5,140 bases of DNA. Source: Acidobacteriota bacterium (lineage in GTDB: Bacteria > Acidobacteriota > Terriglobia > Terriglobales > Acidobacteriaceae). Numbering within the stretch: position 1 is the first letter of the stretch; each line of letters begins with the position of its first letter. A program made the position numbers and the translations under genes. Of the stretch, positions 1-5,140 are shown one piece after another. Below the pieces are notes generated by a model, which saw nothing but the letters and a program-made list of their open reading frames with translations, had not been told where the DNA came from and searched no databases. The DNA lies in contig JAEKKE010000218.1 in the NCBI GenBank assembly GCA_019510535.1, forward strand, positions 1 through 5,140. The letters are read 5' to 3'.

Positions 1-510
1 CTGTTCGCAGAACTCGCAGGTGGCGGGATAGTTCTTCGGGTTCACCTCAGCGTGGCCGGCATAGAACTCTTCGGCCAACCGCCGCAAGACATCCTTCCAT
101 CCGGCAAGGGTCTTGTCGAAGGGTTCCTTGGGCTGATGTTTGTTAGGCTTCGGCAGTATGCCCACGGAGCTCTGAAAGCCGGCGAGTTGCAACTCCTTGC
201 CGGTGCGCAATGTGGCAAAGGCAATTGCTGCAATAGGCTCTTCCGCGGGAAGCGAGGCATAAAGAGGAAGCTGCGGTTCGTCTGGACGGTCGCCAAGCCA
301 CGACTTCGGCTTCGCCTGACCTGTCTTGTAGTCAATGAGTACCAGGCCCTCTGTTGTGCGATCGATGCGGTCGGCGCGAAGGGTCAGCTCCAGCGGACCA
401 AACGCGACATTCTCGCGCTTCTCTTCGACGCCGGCGACGGTGAAGTCACTCCGCTTCTTCTCGTACTCCAGCCACTGCAATATCAGCTTCCGTAGTCGCT
501 CCCGCTGCAC
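1..510 (-). pseudogene. Detached C-terminal nuclease domain of the same AddB-like gene, frameshifted and running off the left edge
   Basis: Downstream of the duplication the gene continues in another minus frame, open from 522 (a TGA lies at 525-523) to position 1. With one 40-bp copy removed, Trp698 is followed directly by LEYEKKRSDFTVAGVEEK. Restored numbering then shows the PD-(D/E)XK active site: LRADRIDR with Asp732, and LVLIDYKTG with Asp745 and Lys747. A family-typical tract, SWLGDRPDEPQLPLYA, follows. The reading ends at the window edge with TCEFCEQ (Cys850 and Cys853), matching the C-terminal Cys-x2-Cys of AddB-type iron-sulfur nucleases; a last cysteine and a short tail are expected beyond position 1. 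The restored length of at least 855 residues suits the family. A GTG at 510 could in principle start this piece, but there is no convincing ribosome binding site, so I treat it as the untranslated remainder of a broken gene. A UvrD/AddA-like helicase gene is a reasonable expectation further left. Confidence 0.85.
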
Positions 511-2605
511 GCCACTGCAATATCAGCTTCCGTAGTCGCTCCCGCTGCACGCCCAGGTAAGCAAGGTTCCAGGAAGAGGCATCGGCGGCGATCTGTGTGA
601 AGGCGTGGTCGATAGCCTCATCCACACGCGTCCCCAGTTCTGCAGCCGGCATAGCCTTCAACTCTGTCTGGCTGACGACGTCCTTCCAGAAGTGTTCAAG
701 CACCGCATGTGTCACATTGCCGCGGGAACGTGGAGTCAGGCCCGGAGAGTCATCGTTGATAGCGCGCGTATGCAGGCGCCCCTCGGCAAAGGCGCGAAAC
801 GCACATGCCGCCTGGTTGCGCAAAAGACTGCTGCCGCCGCGTAACGTCCCATGTGGAACAGGAATCGGCTCGGTATCGTCAATTGGTTCCAATTTCACAT
901 CAGGGGATGAGAGCGGTTTTGACACCGCGTCGACCTGCAGCAGGTGTGTAAACAAAGGGGAGGGTAGTTGTTCTCCCTCGGCAAACTCGCGGGCATACGT
1001 CACCACCACCGTAGGAGCACTGGCAAGGATCCGGTTTGTGATGCGCTGTGTCTGGGCAATGTCAGCCGCGGCATCGGCTCCGGGCATGGCGTTGATGCGC
1101 TGCAGTGCGAAAGGCAGAAGGGGATGTGTGGAGACCGGTGCAGGCCAGGCCGTGTTGGTCGCGTTCAGGAAGAAGATCGCATCGAAGGTGCTTCCGGCGG
1201 ACTCAAGAGCTCCCATGATCTGGATCGGCGCATCAAGGGAGCGCAGCGAGAACAGTGTGCTGTGCGCGGCCTGTTCCAGGGCACCGATCATGTGGCTGAA
1301 GCTGTATGTTCCGCCCATGAAGTCGAGGCTTGTCAGATCGTCGAGCAGGTTCTGCCAGCGTTCCATAAGTTGGAAACCGGCGGAGTCCAGCGTGCGATCT
1401 CCCGGCCATCCGCAGGCCTCAAGCAGCGCATGAAGGCTGGTGGACCACTGGGAGAAGCTGCGCGCGCGCGTACTGGTGCGGCGAATACTCTGGAGCACCT
1501 CCTCCAGACGATCGAGCCGCGGAGCATGCCGCGTCCTGATCAGCGAGAGCAGCCGATCGGCGGAGAGCGTAGGTTCAACTAATGCTTGTTCGTGCAGGAC
1601 ACGAGCATCGAAATCCGCACGCGCCAGCAACTCCACCTCGGCTCCCTTGAGAAAAGGAGAGCGCAACAGACTTGAAACCTCGTCGAGAGGGAGAGGCCGG
1701 TTGGTCCAGCGGATCAGCCGCAGGGCTGCAATGATCGCGGGCTGCTGGGCGAGTGGTGTGCCGAGCGTGAACTCAAAGGGCGCAGGAGCCGTGTTGCCCA
1801 CACGATTGAGCCACGGAGCGACCGTATTGCGAAAGGCACGTTCGACGATCGATCGCTGCGAATGCAGATCGGGCACAATGACTGCAATCCGTGCCGCAGG
1901 TTCCGCCGCATGTCGATCCCGCACCTGTTGCGCGAGATAACGCAGTTCATCATCGGGACTATTGGCCGCATGGAGCGATGCCTGTGCGGTGATCGCGGTT
2001 GGTGGTGTCTCAGAGAAAGTGGTCCGCGTACGTAGCGCATCCAGCAACGCCTGCTGCGCGGGCGTCAGGCCATCGAAACCGTGCAGCAGATACTCCGGGG
2101 AAAGACGAAGCTCGCCGGCCTTGGCGAGCAAGGCGGTCTCAAGTTCGGCGGAAGAGAGACAGGCATCAGCTCGGCACATGCGTTCGAAGGCATGGAGCCA
2201 GCGAAGGAAGGCCTGCTGATCGGCATTCAGGTTGTGGACTTCCAGATTGCGCCGGGCACGATGGCGATGCAGCAGGGTGTGGGCGCGTTGCGCCAGCGGT
2301 GCCAGCGAACCTGCCGATTGCAGTGTAGAGAGCCGTTCATCGTCAGCGATGATCTGACGCCATACCTCTGACTCCTGCCATGGGTTGAGTAGAAGCCGAT
2401 GCTCATGGCCGTCAACAAGAAGCTGTTGCCAGAGAGCGTGCGTCCAGGCCGACCAGGGAAGAATGACGGGCGCCTGCCACACGCGCAGACCTTGCGCGCG
2501 CTGATGTCGTGCGTATTCGCGCGAAAGCGAACGGGCGGCACGTTGATTGCCGGTCAGAATTGTTGCGCCGCGTTGCAGCGCTTCCAGGATCGCGGTGAAA
2601 GGCAC
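446..2605 (-). CDS. AddB-like PD-(D/E)XK DNA repair protein, truncated by frameshift (719 residues as read)
   Basis: This is the N-terminal and middle part of an AddB-like repair protein of the 'probable DNA repair protein' type: an inactive helicase-like scaffold followed by a RecB-type nuclease. Visible family motifs are ILTGNQRAARSL (residues 16-27), HGFDGLTPAQQALLDALR (175-192), RIAVIVPDLHSQRSIVERAF (239-258), and IMGALESAGSTFDAIFFLNA followed by TNTAWP (463-488). At 590-610 SSLLRNQAACAFRAFAEG carries Cys601, the likely first ligand of an AddB-type iron-sulfur cluster. RGNVTHAVLEHFW (628-640) begins the nuclease fold. Native sequence ends at Trp698; the last 21 residues are out of frame because of a 40-bp duplication, and a TGA follows. 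The catalytic residues are therefore missing from this product. The start is GTG. An in-frame TAA lies three codons upstream, so no longer start exists; no good ribosome binding site is visible. Family assignment is from motif recall; the frameshift is read directly. Confidence 0.88.
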   Translation of the reverse strand: MPFTAILEALQRGATILTGNQRAARSLSREYARHQRAQGLRVWQAPVILPWSAWTHALWQQLLVDGHEHRLLLNPWQESEVWRQIIADDERLSTLQSAGSLAPLAQRAHTLLHRHRARRNLEVHNLNADQQAFLRWLHAFERMCRADACLSSAELETALLAKAGELRLSPEYLLHGFDGLTPAQQALLDALRTRTTFSETPPTAITAQASLHAANSPDDELRYLAQQVRDRHAAEPAARIAVIVPDLHSQRSIVERAFRNTVAPWLNRVGNTAPAPFEFTLGTPLAQQPAIIAALRLIRWTNRPLPLDEVSSLLRSPFLKGAEVELLARADFDARVLHEQALVEPTLSADRLLSLIRTRHAPRLDRLEEVLQSIRRTSTRARSFSQWSTSLHALLEACGWPGDRTLDSAGFQLMERWQNLLDDLTSLDFMGGTYSFSHMIGALEQAAHSTLFSLRSLDAPIQIMGALESAGSTFDAIFFLNATNTAWPAPVSTHPLLPFALQRINAMPGADAAADIAQTQRITNRILASAPTVVVTYAREFAEGEQLPSPLFTHLLQVDAVSKPLSSPDVKLEPIDDTEPIPVPHGTLRGGSSLLRNQAACAFRAFAEGRLHTRAINDDSPGLTPRSRGNVTHAVLEHFWKDVVSQTELKAMPAAELGTRVDEAIDHAFTQIAADASSWNLAYLGVQRERLRKLILQWRAAGATTEADIAVAGVREEAE
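471..550. repeat. Perfect 40-bp tandem duplication, two copies, causing a frameshift
   Basis: Two identical 40-bp units, 471-510 and 511-550, each start GCCACTGCAATATCAGC and end CTCCCGCTGCAC. A further 3 bp (GCC at 551-553) begin a third unit before the match stops. The unit length is not a multiple of three, so the second copy shifts the reading frame of the minus-strand repair gene. The two copies show no mismatch, which suggests a recent event or an assembly error. Confidence 0.97.
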
Positions 2606-2670
2606 TGGTCTAGCTTAGATGGTTTCCTACAGCGTTGTTGCCGGTGCTCGTCTGTGGAGAACGCCATCCG

Positions 2671-2698
2671 TTTGTCATCCTGAGCGTAGCGAAGGACC
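2671..2698. repeat. Dispersed intergenic repeat of the CATCCTGAGCG..AGCGAAGGA type
   Basis: The gap between the two minus-strand genes holds TTTGTCATCCTGAGCG followed by TAGCGAAGGACC. From recall this is a widespread intergenic repeat in Acidobacteriota and some other phyla. It is weakly palindromic (TCCT...AGGA with inner GC pairs) and non-coding. I cannot count genomic copies from one window, so the repeat status rests on recognition. Confidence 0.6.
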
Positions 2699-2720
2699 CG
2701 CTTTTACCACCGTTTCCTCG

Positions 2721-2762
2721 CCCTGTGGGTGCCCCACACTCGCAACGCTAGGGTGGGCAGGG
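2721..2762. repeat. GC-rich inverted repeat, possible stem-loop after the cysteine-cluster gene
   Basis: TGCCCCAC (2730-2737) can pair with GTGGGCA (2753-2759) with one bulged C. Alternative pairings are CCCTG (2721-2725) with CAGGG (2758-2762), and a local GTGGG/CCCAC hairpin at 2725-2737. It lies 28-69 bp past the stop codon of the minus-strand gene at 2790-3356, so it could act as a transcript-end structure. There is no U-rich tail on the minus strand, so I do not call an intrinsic terminator. It is probably part of a composite dispersed repeat with the element at 2671-2698. Confidence 0.4.
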
Positions 2763-2789
2763 AAGCCTCGCATTTGGACTACTGACTCC

Positions 2790-3356
2790 CTATCGCAACG
2801 CCCAGGCGATCAACGTCGGTCCGTGCTTACCTGTCTGTTCCTCGTACTCCGCATTGAGCTCTTCTTCCAAAGACAGGAAGGTCGGATCTACCTCTGCGAC
2901 AGCAATCTCCTCGGGAGTCGCTGTCGTAAAACACAACTCACACACGGCAAGACCGTCATCCTCAGTACGCATAGGAGGGCCGAAGGTCCGGCAGGGGATT
3001 GGCCGCGCCTCGTAGAGATCGCAGGTTCCTGTAACCGGATCGAGCACCGGACAGGGCTCATCGTTGGCAAACTCCTCGAAGGCGGGATCGTCCGGGTCCA
3101 GCAAACCGGTCACCGGGTCTCCCGGAAACTCGGGGCTCAGGCGCTTAATAGCATCCTGCACACGTGCTTCGATCGCAGCTCGCTTTGGAGATACCTCATA
3201 CGCTAAACGCAGGCGATGGGCATCGAGCTGCGAGATGGGAAAGACACCGATGCAGCATTGATGACATCCAGCATGGCAGGCAAGATGATGCCCCGCACGC
3301 TCGGCAGAGGAAGCCAGCGCTGCAGTGGTGATCTGAATGAGGTCCTGGTCGGTCAC
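2790..3356 (-). CDS. YkgJ-type cysteine-cluster protein (putative zinc- or iron-chelating)
   Basis: This is a 188-residue cytoplasmic protein with no signal peptide or membrane segment, of the YkgJ-like CxxCxxCC family, whose members are thought to bind zinc or an iron-sulfur cluster; the exact function is unknown. Nine cysteines fall into three groups. The first is CHAGCHQCC (Cys27, 31, 34 and 35). The second is CPVLDPVTGTC, then DLYEARPIPCRTFG (Cys102, 112 and 122), containing the family-typical RPxxCRxxG signature. The third is CELC (Cys139 and 142). The C-terminus is acidic (SLEEELNAEYEEQ, 162-174). The start is GTG; a TAA five codons upstream in frame rules out a longer product, and a weak AGG lies about 9 nt before the start. 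The gene begins only 30 bp after the hairpin that ends the pectinase transcript, so it needs its own promoter or depends on read-through. Family recognition is strong; the biochemical role is open. Confidence 0.9.
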   Translation of the reverse strand: MTDQDLIQITTAALASSAERAGHHLACHAGCHQCCIGVFPISQLDAHRLRLAYEVSPKRAAIEARVQDAIKRLSPEFPGDPVTGLLDPDDPAFEEFANDEPCPVLDPVTGTCDLYEARPIPCRTFGPPMRTEDDGLAVCELCFTTATPEEIAVAEVDPTFLSLEEELNAEYEEQTGKHGPTLIAWALR

Positions 3357-3386
3357 GGGGATTGCCTGTTACCAGTTTAAAGCGAA

Positions 3387-3407
3387 AGGCCCGGCAGTGC
3401 CGGGCCT
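3387..3407 (-). terminator. Hairpin terminator after the GH28 gene
   Basis: AGGCCCGGCA (3387-3396) and TGCCGGGCCT (3398-3407) are perfect reverse complements around one central base, giving a very stable stem of about nine pairs with a 3-nt loop. On the minus strand it lies 21 bp after the GH28 stop codon and is followed by TTTCGCTTT, a short interrupted U-run. It probably ends the pectinase transcript. The weak U-tract leaves room for partial read-through into the cysteine-cluster gene. Confidence 0.7.
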
Positions 3408-3428
3408 GTTTGGATACATGCGGTGCTT

Positions 3429-4688
3429 CTATTTCTTCGTCAGCTTGGCCGAAGGCAGAACAGTAATTGCCTCGCCCTTCTCGGCCTTGACGGTGAAGTT
3501 CTCCGCGGTAACAGTGGCATCACTGATGCGGAAGCCCGTACCGCCCTCCAGGTGCACATTCTTCAGCACGACGTTCTTCACCGGCGACTCCGGCAGGCCG
3601 ATGATGACGCCGGTGGCCTTGGCATTGGTGGCAGTGACGTTTTCGATAGTGATGTCATGGAAGAGCGGCGTCAGGCGCGTTACCGGCTGGGCGGAATCGC
3701 CCTCGGGTGGAAGCACCTTCGGGTAATACTCCGAGATCAGGATGGCCATGCCCACGTTCTTGATATCGATGTCCTTGAACACGATATTGGAGACGTCAGC
3801 TCCGCGATCGCGGTTGGCCTTGATACGCAGTGCCTGATCGGTGCCGTCAAAGTGGATGCGCTCAGCGCGGATGTTCTGCGCTCCTCCGGCGATCTCACTT
3901 CCAATTGAGAGTCCATGGCCGTGCATGAAGGTGCAATCGGTGATGGTGATGTTCTTCGACGGAGCATCCGGACCGGGTGAGTTCACCAAGCCAGACTTGA
4001 TGGCGATATTGTCATCGCCCACATCGGCGTAGAGGTGATCGATGATCATATTCGAGGTCGAGAAGGGATCGACCGCGTCGGAGTTCGGCGAATGCTCCGG
4101 CGCCAGAATACGAACATTGCGGATGATGACATCGTCGCAGTAGTAGGGAACCACCTGCCAGGAGGGCGAGTTCTGGAAGGTGATGTCTTCCATCTTGATG
4201 TGCTTGGAGTAGTTGAAGACCGCCAGGCGCGGACGGAAGATGGTATCGCCGCCCACAAAGCCCGCATTCTTGCTGGCGCGAGCTTCCTTCCACCAGCTCT
4301 CGCCGTTGCCGTCAATCACACCACCGCCGGTGATGGTGATGTTCTCCGCGTGGTCAGACGAGATCAGTGACTGACGGCCCGCTGCCCGCAGCACCTCCAT
4401 CTTGGGATAGTCGTCGTGGTCCGCAGATCCCAGCAGCGTCGTGCCCTTCTCAAGGCGGAAGGTGATGTTGCTCTTCAGTACCAGCGGGCCCGAGACAAAC
4501 GTTCCGCCCGAAAGCACGACCGTGCCCTTCTTCGAGGAGCAGTCATCAATGGCCTTCTGAATCGCGGCGGTGTTCTTGGTCGCCCCATCGGCCTTCGCGC
4601 CGTACTGGGTCACATTGCAGACCGGGGCCGCATATGCGGCTCCCGTCATTAGAATTGGTAGGGCCAGGGCAAAGAGAGACTTCGACAT
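3429..4688 (-). CDS. Secreted glycoside hydrolase family 28 protein (polygalacturonase-type)
   Basis: This enzyme probably hydrolyses alpha-linked galacturonic acid in pectin by the inverting mechanism of GH28. The 419-residue product starts with a Sec signal peptide: MSK, a hydrophobic stretch (LFALALPILMTGAA), and a likely cut after AYA at residue 20. The mature part is a right-handed parallel beta-helix, seen in recurring NITI/NVVL-type strands. It opens with VTQYGAKADGATKNTAAIQ (residues 26-44), usual for pectinases. The active-site motifs are complete: NSD (202-204), GDD (224-226), GHGLSIGSE (257-265, His258) and RIK (288-290). I chose ATG at 4688 because the signal peptide begins there; the frame is open to a GTG at 4823, but those 45 residues lack secretion or family features. 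Length is typical. Exo- versus endo-action and the precise pectic substrate cannot be decided here. It has its own leader and terminator, so it is probably a single-gene transcript. Confidence 0.93.
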   Translation of the reverse strand: MSKSLFALALPILMTGAAYAAPVCNVTQYGAKADGATKNTAAIQKAIDDCSSKKGTVVLSGGTFVSGPLVLKSNITFRLEKGTTLLGSADHDDYPKMEVLRAAGRQSLISSDHAENITITGGGVIDGNGESWWKEARASKNAGFVGGDTIFRPRLAVFNYSKHIKMEDITFQNSPSWQVVPYYCDDVIIRNVRILAPEHSPNSDAVDPFSTSNMIIDHLYADVGDDNIAIKSGLVNSPGPDAPSKNITITDCTFMHGHGLSIGSEIAGGAQNIRAERIHFDGTDQALRIKANRDRGADVSNIVFKDIDIKNVGMAILISEYYPKVLPPEGDSAQPVTRLTPLFHDITIENVTATNAKATGVIIGLPESPVKNVVLKNVHLEGGTGFRISDATVTAENFTVKAEKGEAITVLPSAKLTKK

Positions 4689-4732
4689 GCGGGCAAGACC
4701 ACTTTCGAGAGAATTGGATGTTTCCGCAGGAA

Positions 4733-4762
4733 AGCCTACCGGTTTTGGTAGAGGAGAGTCAA
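4733..4762 (-). promoter_or_regulatory. Candidate sigma-70 promoter for the GH28 gene
   Basis: On the minus strand TTGACT (4762-4757) and TAGGCT (4738-4733) are separated by 18 bp. The -35 matches consensus in five of six bases; the -10 is weak (three of six). Transcription would start near 4726 and give a leader of about 38 nt before ATG at 4688. A small inverted repeat, CTACC/GGTAG (4736-4751), overlaps the -10. This is a motif match only. Confidence 0.3.
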
Positions 4763-4773
4763 TAAGTGGACGG

Positions 4774-4793
4774 ACCAATTTCACCCAATCGGT
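4774..4793. promoter_or_regulatory. Imperfect inverted repeat upstream of the GH28 promoter candidate
   Basis: ACCAATT (4774-4780) and AATCGGT (4787-4793) are reverse complements at six of seven positions with a 6-bp spacer. The site lies about 11 bp upstream of the proposed -35, where an activator could bind. Pectin-use genes are often controlled by substrate-sensing regulators, but I recognise no specific family motif, so this is only a candidate operator. Confidence 0.2.
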
Positions 4794-4855
4794 TTGCAAT
4801 ACAGCGATGGGTTGGCTCGGCACTCGTTGCTTGTCATTGAGTGCATTGGCGGTTT

Positions 4856-4970
4856 AGAGCATTTTCCTGTTGTTGGGTAGCCCGAAAAGGGTGTGCAGCG
4901 GCGTTTTCATTGCGGAAAACGCCCATAGGTGCCGAGGCCCCCTACACTACACCTACAGGGAAAATGCTCT
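4856..4970. repeat. 115-bp palindromic element with terminal inverted repeats (MITE- or REP-like)
   Basis: The left end AGAGCATTTTCCTGT (4856-4870) and right end ACAGGGAAAATGCTCT (4955-4970) are reverse complements except for one extra base in the right arm. In the centre a perfect 9-bp hairpin forms from GGCGTTTTC (4900-4908) and GAAAACGCC (4915-4923) with loop ATTGCG. Smaller side stems are possible on each flank: GGG/CCC pairings around 4875-4891, and TAGGTG (4926-4931) with CACCTA (4950-4955), which shares one base with the right terminal arm. The overall shape is a cloverleaf. It has no coding content. It resembles a non-autonomous mobile or REP-type intergenic element, or a structured RNA; copy number cannot be judged from one window. 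Confidence 0.65.
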
Positions 4971-4993
4971 GGTGCTCCGTGGAGTTCGGGGAG

Positions 4994-5140
4994 CTAACTT
5001 TGAGCTGCTTCACGCCCCTGGTCGCATCCCGTAGCAAGCTCGAACGCCAGCCCCTGCCAGGTATGGTCACCGGCTTCTAATTTTCTACGGTTCTGTCTCG
5101 CGATCTCTCGGAACAGACGGAGCGCACTCCGATCATCTAT
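4994..5140 (-). CDS. Possible C-terminal end of an unrecognised protein entering from the right edge
   Basis: A minus-strand frame is open from the window edge to a TAG at 4996-4994, giving 48 residues including SALRLFREIARQNRRKLEAG and WQGLAFELATGCDQ. The composition (charged helix-like segment, no biased repeats) looks like real protein, its direction matches the other genes, and its stop lies just outside the 115-bp palindromic element, as expected of an intergenic insertion. I do not recognise the family. An open stretch this short can arise by chance in GC-rich DNA, so the call is tentative. Confidence 0.4.
   Translation of the reverse strand: MDDRSALRLFREIARQNRRKLEAGDHTWQGLAFELATGCDQGREAAQS

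Larger units (their letters stand above)
2606..2789. other. Non-coding gap holding dispersed repeats
   Basis: These 184 bp separate the cysteine-cluster gene from the repair gene. Besides the repeat elements at 2671-2698 and 2721-2762, I see no credible coding frame and no clear promoter for the repair gene. The size and the structured DNA argue against tight translational coupling of the two genes but do not exclude co-transcription. Confidence 0.6.
4689..4993. other. Non-coding region upstream of the GH28 gene
   Basis: This 305-bp stretch holds the GH28 leader with its candidate promoter (4733-4762), the imperfect inverted repeat (4774-4793), the 115-bp palindromic element (4856-4970) and about 23 bp of spacer to the stop codon at 4994. 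I see no convincing gene in it. The frame open upstream of the GH28 start to 4823 and the plus-strand frames crossing the palindrome lack family features. Confidence 0.6.

Noticed and set aside
42..335. Minus-strand 97-residue open frame
   Set aside because: It is out of frame with the C-terminal nuclease reading, which shows IDYKTG and CEFC across the same bases; this frame shows no motif.
471..525. Programmed ribosomal frameshifting to rescue the nuclease
   Set aside because: No slippery heptamer or stimulatory structure is evident, and the frame is restored cleanly by removing one duplicate, so mutation or artefact explains it better.
471..550. CRISPR array or minisatellite
   Set aside because: There are only two directly abutting copies without spacers, inside a coding sequence; it is a simple tandem duplication.
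52..1940. Several long plus-strand open frames (for example 52-495, 597-1433, 968-1582 and 1440-1940)
   Set aside because: They lie opposite the repair gene, which has clear family motifs on the minus strand. Their translations are rich in Arg, Ser and Cys with no recognisable domains, as expected of antisense frames in GC-rich DNA.
3423..4370. Plus-strand open frames opposite the pectinase gene (3423-3908 and 4035-4370)
   Set aside because: They are shadows of the GH28 coding sequence, which carries all active-site motifs on the minus strand.
4689..4823. Longer GH28 start at GTG 4823
   Set aside because: It would put 45 residues without signal or family features before an evident signal peptide and would swallow the candidate promoter; ATG at 4688 fits better.
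4856..4970. tRNA gene, because of the cloverleaf-like folding
   Set aside because: The length, the 115-bp inverted-repeat architecture, the lack of a T-loop GTTCRA motif and the absence of a plausible anticodon arm do not fit a tRNA.
4841..5080. Plus-strand 79-residue open frame at the right side
   Set aside because: It runs straight through the palindromic element and shows no protein-like motif; the overlap with structured non-coding DNA makes it unlikely to be a gene.

Overview
The window is GC-rich, and every gene I can support lies on the minus strand. The gene types, intergenic repeats and base composition suggest a soil Acidobacteriota bacterium of the Acidobacteriaceae type (Terriglobus, Granulicella or Edaphobacter-like). 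The clues are a secreted GH28 pectin hydrolase, a stand-alone AddB-like PD-(D/E)XK protein, and an intergenic repeat containing CATCCTGAGCG..AGCGAAGGA. This placement is inference from recall, not a computed result.

Layout, read in the direction of transcription (right to left). (1) 5140-4994: an open frame entering from the right edge that may be the C-terminus of an unrecognised protein. (2) 4970-4856: a 115-bp palindromic element with near-perfect terminal inverted repeats and a perfect central hairpin, probably a small non-coding dispersed element. (3) 4855-4689: the leader of the next gene, with a weak promoter candidate and an imperfect inverted repeat. (4) 4688-3429: a secreted glycoside hydrolase family 28 (polygalacturonase-type) enzyme with all expected active-site motifs, followed by a strong hairpin at 3407-3387. 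(5) 3356-2790: a YkgJ-type cysteine-cluster protein. (6) 2789-2606: a non-coding gap with a dispersed repeat and a GC-rich inverted repeat. (7) 2605 to beyond position 1: an AddB-like DNA repair nuclease of the PD-(D/E)XK superfamily.

The most notable observation is in gene 7. An exact 40-bp tandem duplication (471-510 and 511-550) breaks its reading frame. As the sequence stands, translation from 2605 stops at 446 after 719 residues, just before the nuclease active site. Removing one copy in silico restores one continuous frame of at least 855 residues, with the catalytic Asp and Asp-Tyr-Lys residues and a C-terminal Cys-x2-Cys. This is a recent loss-of-function or reversible mutation, or a sequencing or assembly error.

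The genes do not form one obvious pathway. The pectinase has its own promoter region and terminator and looks like an independent carbohydrate-use gene. The nuclease would normally act with a UvrD/AddA-type helicase, which would be expected beyond the left edge. I see no CRISPR array, tRNA, rRNA, transposase gene or phage gene, and no clear novel multi-gene system.
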